A stretch of 6,732 nucleotides of DNA. Source: Candidatus Izemoplasmatales bacterium. Lineage in GTDB: Bacteria > Bacillota_I > Bacilli_A > Izemoplasmatales > Hujiaoplasmataceae. The notes under the pieces were generated by a model that made no database searches, was not told where the DNA came from, and was given only the letters and a program-made list of their open reading frames with translations. The position numbers and the translations under genes were made by a program. The DNA lies in the NCBI GenBank assembly GCA_028702245.1, contig JAQVPE010000044.1, positions 1-6,732 on the forward strand, read 5' to 3'. Numbering within the stretch: position 1 is the first letter of the stretch; each line of letters begins with the position of its first letter. Below, in pieces: positions 1 through 4,821 of the stretch.

Positions 1-97
1 GCAAGCCAAAAGTCGAGATCGTCCCAACTCCGGTGCGATCCGACTTTCGAACCCCAAGATCAAGAATCGTGCGCAGAAACTCGTGATATTGCTGCAT
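1..97 (-). CDS. thyA: thymidylate synthase, N-terminal part (gene runs off the left edge)
   Basis: Thymidylate synthase makes dTMP from dUMP using methylene-tetrahydrofolate, in the cytoplasm. Only the first 32 codons are present. The visible protein starts MQQYHEFLRTILDLG and continues into the conserved KSDRTGVGT motif. The arginine of that motif is residue 21, the position of the dUMP phosphate-binding Arg21 in the E. coli enzyme, whose N-terminus (MKQYLELMQKVLDEG...NDRTGTGT) aligns without gaps. The ATG at 97-95 is supported by AGGTGG at 112-107, nine bases upstream. It lies downstream of ssb on the same strand but behind the ssb terminator, with a possible promoter of its own. Family assignment is firm; the active-site cysteine and the rest of the enzyme are outside the window. 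Confidence 0.93.
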   Translation of the reverse strand, partial: MQQYHEFLRTILDLGVRKSDRTGVGTISTFGL

Positions 98-120
98 TGA
101 TTTCCACCACCTATATCGAG

Positions 121-149
121 ATTATAACATTAAACATAATCTAAAAAAA
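121..149 (-). promoter_or_regulatory. possible thyA promoter
   Basis: A perfect TATAAT (126-121) lies on the minus strand upstream of thyA. The matching -35 region (149-144) is only a T-run, shared with the T-tract of the ssb terminator. Transcription would begin near 114, giving a leader of about 17 nt that starts just before the ribosome binding site. The -35 is poor, so this rests on the -10 and its position. Confidence 0.4.
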
Positions 150-172
150 GAAAAAGATGCAAAATGCATCTT
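142..172 (-). terminator. rho-independent terminator of ssb
   Basis: On the minus strand, an 8 bp perfect stem (AAGATGCA / TGCATCTT, 172-165 and 161-154) with a three-base TTT loop is followed by TTTTTCTTTTTTT. The stem begins inside the ssb stop codon (171-173), so the terminator directly abuts the gene and separates it from thyA. The stem is only moderately GC-rich, so some read-through into thyA is possible. Confidence 0.8.
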
Positions 173-500
173 AGTCTTTTTGATGACTGATGAACGAAAT
201 TCTTTCGACGATTATTTCCGGATAAGAAAATACCTTTTTGTCATCCGCAAAGTAATCACGCTGTTGTAATCGCGCTTTCACACCGACCGTTGAGCCCTTT
301 TTGCAGTAGTCGACGGTAGCCTCAGCGATCCCGCTCCACAATGTGCAATTGAAGAAATCTGTCTCGTAGTCGTTGGTCTCACCGCTTTTGAACGGACGCT
401 GGACAGCCAGGGATATCGTCGTGACACTCCGGTGATCATCCAACTTTCTCAGTTCGGGGTCTTTGGTGAGCCTGCCCACCAATATCACTTGATTTAACAT
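171..500 (-). CDS. ssb: single-stranded DNA-binding protein, short form lacking the acidic C-terminal tip
   Basis: This 109-residue protein is essentially one OB-fold. It opens with the hallmark MLNQVILVGRLTKDPELR, and contains TDFFNCTLWSGIAE (residues 48-61, including Trp55 of the DNA-stacking region) and KGSTVGVKARLQQRDY (68-83). It would bind single-stranded DNA as an oligomer during replication, repair or recombination. Typical main SSBs are about 160-180 residues, with a flexible linker and a DDDIPF-like acidic tip that recruits partner proteins. This one stops at ISFISHQKD and has neither, resembling in length the competence paralogue SsbB of Bacillus (about 113 residues). The start at 500 is chosen because AAGGAGG (511-505) precedes it and SSB homology begins there. 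A longer in-frame reading from 548 would start inside the promoter's -35 box. Whether it is the only SSB of the organism cannot be told here. Confidence 0.93.
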   Translation of the reverse strand: MLNQVILVGRLTKDPELRKLDDHRSVTTISLAVQRPFKSGETNDYETDFFNCTLWSGIAEATVDYCKKGSTVGVKARLQQRDYFADDKKVFSYPEIIVERISFISHQKD

Positions 501-520
501 ATGCCCTCCTTTTTGCATCC

Positions 521-548
521 ATTCTATTGCGGATTGAATGAAAGTCAA
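521..548 (-). promoter_or_regulatory. ssb promoter
   Basis: The minus strand shows TTGACT (548-543), a 16 bp spacer and TAGAAT (526-521), each 5 of 6 to the vegetative consensus. Transcription would start near 514, an A, leaving a leader of only about 14 nt that begins almost at the AAGGAGG sequence. This placement excludes translation starts upstream of 500. Confidence 0.7.
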
Positions 549-614
549 AGCGGCAAATCACGCTTCAATTGACGATGATTTTGCAGTAAGTGCCTTGATT
601 CAAGAAAAATCTGT

Positions 615-645
615 AAAAAAAGATGAAAGGTTTTGACCTCTCATC
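615..645 (-). terminator. rho-independent terminator of the DUF3137-lemA unit
   Basis: On the minus strand, a 10 bp stem (GATGAGAGGT at 645-636 paired with ACCTTTCATC at 631-622, one G-U pair) with loop CAAA is followed by seven Ts (621-615). It lies 37 bases after the lemA stop codon and isolates the unit from ssb, which has its own promoter. Confidence 0.88.
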
Positions 646-681
646 ATGATTTGGGAAACTTCTTTACGATAATGCCGTTTA

Positions 682-1260
682 TTAGAACTTGAACTCAACA
701 TCTTGACGCTTGCGTTCCTCAGCCTCAAAATATGGTTTCTTTTCCATATGGATGGCATTTGCGACGATACTTTGCGGGAAGGTGACGATGATGTGGTTGA
801 TTCTCGTTACATTAGCATTATACAGTCTTCTAGCAGCCTGCAGGTGCTCTTCGGTATTAGCCACCGCGCCCTGCAATTCGATGAATACGGTGTTGGCTTT
901 GAGGTCGGGATACTTTTCGACGACGACGTTGATGCCTGAGGCAACTTCGTTCAATTGGCCAAAGAATTGTTCCTTGTCCTTGAGCGTCGCGTTGTCGGGA
1001 ATACCCGAACGCCATTTGACGACCTTCTCCAGAGTCTCCGCCTCATGTTTAGCGTAGCCTTTAGCCGTCTCGAGCATTTTTGAAAGCATGTCAAAACGTT
1101 TTGTAAGGGCAACATCAATTCCGGATTCCGCCTCATGAACCTTGAGTTCGAGTTGTCTCAACTGGTTCATCGTTGCAATGTACCAGAAGATGATCAAGAG
1201 AACGATGGCTCCTATGACGATGCCGATAATGCCGCCGGTTCCGATACCAAGTGTGATCAT
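682..1260 (-). CDS. lemA: LemA family membrane-anchored protein
   Basis: The protein has 192 residues. An N-terminal hydrophobic segment (about residues 9-30) is followed by a helical domain. In LemA proteins this topology is a single membrane anchor with the helical body outside the cytoplasm. Family marks are the opening of the domain (NQLRQLELKVHEAESGIDVALTKRFDML, about 32-59, described here as two adjoining parts), GYAKHEAETLEKVVKWR (68-84), and near the end RRLYNANVTRINHIIVTFP (144-162). The usual second tyrosine of the YNxxVxxYN pattern is isoleucine (I154), with N155 kept. The molecular function of LemA is not established. The ATG at 1260-1258 has AGGAGG at 1274-1269, eight bases away. 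It lies 34 bases after the DUF3137 gene with no terminator between, so the two are very probably one transcript. Length and motifs are typical of a complete family member. Confidence 0.93.
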   Translation of the reverse strand: MITLGIGTGGIIGIVIGAIVLLIIFWYIATMNQLRQLELKVHEAESGIDVALTKRFDMLSKMLETAKGYAKHEAETLEKVVKWRSGIPDNATLKDKEQFFGQLNEVASGINVVVEKYPDLKANTVFIELQGAVANTEEHLQAARRLYNANVTRINHIIVTFPQSIVANAIHMEKKPYFEAEERKRQDVEFKF

Positions 1261-1294
1261 TGTTATTTCCTCCTAAATTTATCTATTTTATTTT

Positions 1295-2191
1295 CTATAG
1301 ATGGCCGATTTTGGATTTGAAGATTTTCGTGTTCAGTTTGAGCGTGTGGACAAAATCCTTGATCACAAGCAAGTCTCTTTTGAACTCGTCCATGATTTGT
1401 TGGTCGATCTTGCTGAACATTTTGATTTCGAAGGTGTCTTTGTTATTATTGATGGCTATATATAGGTTCTCGCCGGTGAATGACAAAGATATCCTTCCGG
1501 GGTTTCTTTTCTCGAGTTCGAAGATCGCCTCCATGATATCCGGTGTCAGGACATAAAAAGCGCTCAGTTCGTTAGTCGAGTAAGTTCTGAATTTCTTGTT
1601 GAAATCGATAGACTCGAGTTCGACCTTTTGGAACTTCCTATTTGAAAGCGGCGAGCCGGATTCGAGAACTTGCAGGTAACCATCAAATTCCTTGTTGAAG
1701 GTGAATTTGAACACTCTACCCAAAAAGTATGTGACATAGTAGACCCGCGTGCCGTTCTTCGTGTGCTGGACGTGCCGCTCCTCGAGTCTCACATCGCTTG
1801 AAATGAAGTCAACCTCGTCCATTTGGCCTTCGAGGAGGTCTTCTGAATGAAAGCGATCAGCTCTTTTTAAGAACTCGGTGGCGTACACTTCAGTCTGGGC
1901 AAGACCGTTGATGGGATAATACTTGACTCCAGGGATCGCATCTTGAAAATATTCCGATAAGACATCGTTTTTGAAACTGCGCTTGACCTGCGAAAACTTA
2001 GCGGTGCCTACTAGCGAAACGATGAAGCCAACTGCTAGAATGATGATTGGAAACACCATCCCGTTTTCTCCACCATTTAGATATACTGCCAATAGCAAGA
2101 TGGCTCCGATGCCAATAATGATGAACCCGATGAGCGAGATCCGCTCGCTGCCTTTTTTCATGTTGTTGAAACGATCGAGCTTCTGTTGCAT
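1295..2191 (-). CDS. DUF3137 family two-pass membrane protein, partner of LemA
   Basis: The protein has 298 residues: a short polar N-terminus, two membrane helices (about 18-37 and 45-65), then a soluble domain of about 230 residues. I recognise the DUF3137 pattern. It includes a region around DRFHSEDLLEGQMDEVDFISS (about 112-132, cited loosely), the strand YYVTYFLGRVFKFTFNKEF (151-169), the FNKKFRTYSTNELSAFYVLTP segment (197-217, given as motif), and a late SLSFTGENLYIAI followed by KDTFE (235-255). DUF3137 genes are commonly found beside lemA, which supports the call; the biochemical role is unknown. The start at 2191 is preceded by GGGGGTGA, four bases upstream. It is the first gene of a two-gene unit with lemA. 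Upstream glpK is 55 bases away on the same strand with no clear terminator, so some read-through from glpK is possible. Confidence 0.82.
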   Translation of the reverse strand: MQQKLDRFNNMKKGSERISLIGFIIIGIGAILLLAVYLNGGENGMVFPIIILAVGFIVSLVGTAKFSQVKRSFKNDVLSEYFQDAIPGVKYYPINGLAQTEVYATEFLKRADRFHSEDLLEGQMDEVDFISSDVRLEERHVQHTKNGTRVYYVTYFLGRVFKFTFNKEFDGYLQVLESGSPLSNRKFQKVELESIDFNKKFRTYSTNELSAFYVLTPDIMEAIFELEKRNPGRISLSFTGENLYIAINNNKDTFEIKMFSKIDQQIMDEFKRDLLVIKDFVHTLKLNTKIFKSKIGHL

Positions 2192-2214
2192 CTAATCACC
2201 CCCATAATGTAATT

Positions 2215-2243
2215 ATTATACTACAAAAAATAAATTTTGAAAT
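2215..2243 (-). promoter_or_regulatory. probable promoter of the DUF3137-lemA unit
   Basis: A perfect TATAAT (2220-2215) on the minus strand has a weak -35 candidate ATTTCA (2243-2238, 3 of 6) at a 17 bp spacing. The predicted start near 2208 gives a leader of about 17 nt. The region is AT-rich, so a chance -10 is possible, but its position fits the gene start. Confidence 0.5.
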
Positions 2244-2246
2244 AGA

Positions 2247-3734
2247 TTATTTGAACATCATGCAAGCCTTGACTGCTTTTTTCCAGCCTTGATAAAGCTC
2301 ATTGCGGCATTTCTCAGAGATCATCGGCTTATAGACCTTGTCAACGCCCCATTTTTCCTTGATCAGTGGCTGGGTCCAAAACCCGACAGCGAGCCCCGCA
2401 AGATAAGCCGCACCAAGAGCGGTTGTCTCGCTTGTTGCGGGCTTATCGATGTAAACGTTCAAAATGTCGCTTTGAAACTGCATCAAGAAATCATTCTCGG
2501 AAGCGCCACCATCGACTCGCAACCGCGTCAATTTTTGTTTTGATTCTGCTTCCATGACCTCAATCACGTCTTTGGTCTGATAAGCTATGGCTTCCAAAGT
2601 CGCCCTGACGATGTGGCGTCTAGTCGTTCCCCGGGTGATGCCGAACATCGCCCCTCTGGCGTCTTTATCCCAATAAGGAGTCCCCAAACCGACAAAAGCG
2701 GGCACAAAATAGACTCCCTGATTCGAATCGCAGCTTTTGGCATGTTCCTCAGTCTCGAATGATTCCTTGACGATCTTCAAGCCGTCGCGCAGCCACTGGA
2801 CGGCTGAACCGCCCACAAAGATCGAACCCTCAAGAGCATAGGTGACCTCATCGTTAATCTTCCAGGCGATGGTCGTCAATAGACCCTTATCGGAAAGGAT
2901 CGGTTCCTTGCCGATATTCATTAACAAGAAACAGCCGGTTCCATAAGTGTTTTTAACGTTGCCTTTTTCAAAACAGGTCTGCCCGAACAAAGCCGCTTGT
3001 TGGTCGCCGGCAACCCCCGCAATCGGAATCTCTAAACCGTAGAACACATTTTTAGCCGTATTCCCCACAATTCCCGATGACGGCCTAACTTCAGGAAGCA
3101 TTGATAGCGGTACACCAAACATTTCGCATAGCTCAGAGTCCCATTCTTTTGAAAAAATATTAAACAGAAGCGTTCTGGATGCGTTTGAAAAGTCGGTTGC
3201 GTGGATTTTCCCGTCGGTCAGGTTCCAAATAATCCATGAATCAACGGTTCCAAAACAAAGATCTCCCGCTTTAGCTTGTTCCTTGGCGCCTTTGACATTG
3301 TCAAGGATCCATTTGATCTTGGTAGCCGAAAAATAGGGATCAAGCAGCAACCCCGTCTTCTTGCGGATCAAAGGCTCGTGCCCGGCCTCTTTCATGGTGT
3401 TGCAGATCGAGCTTGTCTGTTTGCTCTGCCATACAATCGCCGGATAGACAGGAACGCCGGTATGGCGGTTCCAGACGATGGTCGTCTCCCGCTGGTTCGT
3501 GATTCCGATAGCCTTGATCTTGGATGGCTGAATTTTGGCTTTGATCAAACATTCGCCAATACAGATCGAAACCGACTCCCAAATGGCTTTCGGGTCATGA
3601 AGAACATAGCCGGGGCTTGGAAACAATTGTTCGAACTCGTGCTGGCTCTCATAGACAAGTTTGCCATCTTTATCAAATATGATCGCGCGGGAAGACGTGG
3701 TCCCCTGGTCAATCGCCAGTATATATTTATCCAT
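2247..3734 (-). CDS. glpK: glycerol kinase
   Basis: This cytoplasmic FGGY-family kinase converts glycerol and ATP to glycerol-3-phosphate. At 495 residues it matches the usual length (about 496-502). The N-terminal phosphate-binding loop is [10 protein letters not shown] (8-17). Residues equivalent to the E. coli glycerol-binding set are all present: R82, E83, W102, Y134, D244 (catalytic base), Q245 and F269. The FGGY signatures appear at [11 protein letters not shown] (134-144) and from GAMFGITRG (361-369), and the C-terminal nucleotide motif is [13 protein letters not shown] (407-419). The histidine that PTS HPr phosphorylates in enterococcal GlpK (in YHFYG) is valine here (V230 in KNVFYG), so that activation route appears absent. 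The ATG at 3734 has AAGAGGTG (3750-3743) eight bases upstream. It is divergent from the lipase-like gene, which may supply glycerol. No glycerol facilitator or glycerol-3-phosphate dehydrogenase/oxidase is in the window. Confidence 0.98.
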   Translation of the reverse strand: MDKYILAIDQGTTSSRAIIFDKDGKLVYESQHEFEQLFPSPGYVLHDPKAIWESVSICIGECLIKAKIQPSKIKAIGITNQRETTIVWNRHTGVPVYPAIVWQSKQTSSICNTMKEAGHEPLIRKKTGLLLDPYFSATKIKWILDNVKGAKEQAKAGDLCFGTVDSWIIWNLTDGKIHATDFSNASRTLLFNIFSKEWDSELCEMFGVPLSMLPEVRPSSGIVGNTAKNVFYGLEIPIAGVAGDQQAALFGQTCFEKGNVKNTYGTGCFLLMNIGKEPILSDKGLLTTIAWKINDEVTYALEGSIFVGGSAVQWLRDGLKIVKESFETEEHAKSCDSNQGVYFVPAFVGLGTPYWDKDARGAMFGITRGTTRRHIVRATLEAIAYQTKDVIEVMEAESKQKLTRLRVDGGASENDFLMQFQSDILNVYIDKPATSETTALGAAYLAGLAVGFWTQPLIKEKWGVDKVYKPMISEKCRNELYQGWKKAVKACMMFK

Positions 3735-3755
3735 ATGCTAGACACCTCTTAAATC

Positions 3756-3764
3756 ATTATAGCA
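3756..3764 (-). promoter_or_regulatory. glpK extended -10 promoter
   Basis: The minus strand reads TGCTATAAT (3764-3756), a perfect -10 with the TGn extension. No acceptable -35 lies at 16-18 bp; TTGAAA upstream is 24 bp away, too far. The start would fall near 3750, at the ribosome binding site itself, giving a leader of about 16 nt. I saw no catabolite-response element or antiterminator structure. Confidence 0.6.
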
Positions 3765-3771
3765 AAACATC

Positions 3772-3800
3772 TTCAAAAAATATACTTTCAATGGTATAAT
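3772..3800 (+). promoter_or_regulatory. promoter of the lipase-like hydrolase gene
   Basis: TTCAAA (3772-3777, 4 of 6) lies 17 bp before a perfect TATAAT (3795-3800), which carries the TGn extension (TGGTATAAT from 3792). The predicted start near 3807 gives a leader of about 22 nt. The -35 of this promoter sits only eight bases from the divergent glpK extended -10, so two polymerases probably cannot occupy both at once. Confidence 0.7.
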
Positions 3801-3828
3801 GATAAGTAAATAAAGGGGGGTTCAATTT

Positions 3829-4749
3829 ATGGAAAAATTGATTATGAAAGATTCTCTCGGTAATGATATCCACCTCTACAGCTATCTTCCGAAAACTGAT
3901 GCTAAAGCAGTAGTCCAAATCATTCATGGAGCTTCCGAGCATTTCGCCCGTTACGGTCTCTTCGCCGATTATTTGAACAAACACGGTTACGCCGTTGTTG
4001 GCTGTGATATTCTTGGACATGGTCTCAGCAGCCCTACGAGCGACTATGTCCATTTCGCCGACAAACTGCCCCAAGAAGCCGCCTTCGAATCAATCGTCCT
4101 CGTTAAAGAGTATATAGCGAACAACTTCCCCGGCAAACCCATTTATTTGCTCGGCCATAGTATGGGATCTTTTCTCGGTCTTGTTAGCCTGATGCGTTTT
4201 CCTGAATTTTACCAGAAAGCTATTCTATCGGGAATGACCGTCGTTTCCTTGCCGATGGTCCATGTGGCAACATTGATCGGTAAGCTAATCCACCTTTTCA
4301 AAGGCCCAAAACACGTTTCAAAACTGATGCAAAACCTATTGATCGACTCGAGTCATGTCAAAATGCGCAAAAAAGGAATCATCTCCGGGATCAATGAAGA
4401 GTGGCTCACCAAAGACGTCACCATCCAAAACTATTACCATGAGAGCAAAATTTGCGGCCAACCATTCACCGTCTCCGCCAACCTAGCTCTCCTCAGTTGG
4501 CTCCGCATGGTTAACACCAAGAAGAATTTGCTCAAACTGCCTAAGGCGACGAAGATCATGTTCGCCTCAGGGACCGACGATCCCCTCGGAGGTTTTGGCG
4601 AAGGGATCAAAAAACTTCATTCTTTTCTCGTCAAGTCAGAATTTAAAAATGTATCGATGAAACTTTACGATAATGACCGCCATGAAATCTTGAACGAAAC
4701 CGACAAAAACCAAGTATTTGCCGACTTCCTTGACTTTTTCGATAAATAA
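3829..4749 (+). CDS. alpha/beta hydrolase, monoacylglycerol lipase / lysophospholipase type
   Basis: The protein has 306 residues with no signal peptide, so it is probably cytoplasmic. HGASEHFARY (33-42) is the HGxxEHxxRY oxyanion-hole motif of the monoacylglycerol lipase and lysophospholipase-like group (Hydrolase_4). CDILGHGLSS (59-68) is the following conserved loop, and GHSMGS (109-114) is the nucleophile elbow with Ser111. The acid is probably Asp251 (or 250) in SGTDDPLGG, and the base His285 in NDRHEILNE, so the triad is complete. The residues between about 137 and 225 form a helical cap that would set substrate choice. The expected reaction is ester hydrolysis of monoacylglycerol or a lysolipid, releasing a fatty acid and glycerol or a glycerol derivative. 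AAAGGGGGG (3812-3820) precedes the ATG by eight bases. Its divergent neighbour is glpK, which could consume the glycerol. The exact substrate is not provable from sequence. Confidence 0.88.
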   Translation: MEKLIMKDSLGNDIHLYSYLPKTDAKAVVQIIHGASEHFARYGLFADYLNKHGYAVVGCDILGHGLSSPTSDYVHFADKLPQEAAFESIVLVKEYIANNFPGKPIYLLGHSMGSFLGLVSLMRFPEFYQKAILSGMTVVSLPMVHVATLIGKLIHLFKGPKHVSKLMQNLLIDSSHVKMRKKGIISGINEEWLTKDVTIQNYYHESKICGQPFTVSANLALLSWLRMVNTKKNLLKLPKATKIMFASGTDDPLGGFGEGIKKLHSFLVKSEFKNVSMKLYDNDRHEILNETDKNQVFADFLDFFDK

Positions 4750-4768
4750 AAATCTGAATTTACCAATA

Positions 4769-4816
4769 ATTCCTCCTTTTCGATCGTATATTTAGCGAAA
4801 ACCAAAAAGGAGGAAT
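4769..4816 (+). promoter_or_regulatory. inverted repeat covering the ribosome binding site of the RsgI-like lipoprotein gene
   Basis: ATTCCTCCTTTT (4769-4780) and AAAAGGAGGAAT (4805-4816) are perfect 12 bp inverted repeats 24 bases apart. The right arm contains the whole AAGGAGG ribosome binding site of the gene starting at 4822. In an RNA that includes both arms, the site would be paired and translation reduced. The stem is not followed by a T-run (ATATTTTATG follows), so it is a poor terminator. Whether both arms are transcribed depends on the promoter used: read-through from the hydrolase gene would include them, a start near 4799 would not. Confidence 0.6.
4787..4792 (+). promoter_or_regulatory. 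possible -10 box for the RsgI-like lipoprotein gene
   Basis: TATATT (5 of 6) lies at the distance from the ATG that would give a leader of about 23 nt, in line with the short leaders of other promoters in this window. No -35 sequence is recognisable 16-18 bp upstream, so it may be chance. The alternative TTGACT at 4730-4735 has only a poor -10 partner. Confidence 0.25.
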
Positions 4817-4821
4817 ATTTT

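Noticed and set aside
501..548. A longer ssb reading frame starting at 548 and adding 16 residues (MTFIQSAIEWMQKGGH).
   Set aside because: The added codons overlap the TTGACT/TAGAAT promoter and the AAGGAGG site, and SSB homology starts exactly at the ATG at 500.
594..604. Palindrome CTTGATTCAAG between lemA and ssb.
   Set aside because: Arms of 5 bp are too short, and it is not placed at either the ssb promoter or the lemA terminator; probably chance.
703..1057. Overlapping plus-strand open frames opposite lemA.
   Set aside because: They are antisense to a clear LemA domain, lack recognisable motifs, and are explained as shadows of lemA codon usage.
2192..2246. A terminator for glpK in the gap before the DUF3137 gene.
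   Set aside because: There is a T-rich run but no GC-containing stem before it, so no intrinsic terminator can be supported.
3276..3752. Open frame of 158 codons on the plus strand opposite glpK.
   Set aside because: It is antisense to a fully conserved part of glycerol kinase, has no recognisable domain, and its start has no convincing ribosome binding site.
4730..4758. TTGACT at 4730-4735 as a -35 box for the lipoprotein gene.
   Set aside because: It lies in the LDFF codons of the hydrolase end, and the best -10 at 16-18 bp matches only 3 of 6; not strong enough to list.
4771..4799. A SigI-type promoter (CCCCC-like -35 and CGAA -10) upstream of the RsgI-like gene: TCCTCC at 4771-4776 and CGAA at 4796-4799.
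   Set aside because: The -35 is not the ACCCCC-type sequence, the 19 bp spacing is only roughly right, and the TCCTCC is fully explained as the complement of the ribosome binding site.
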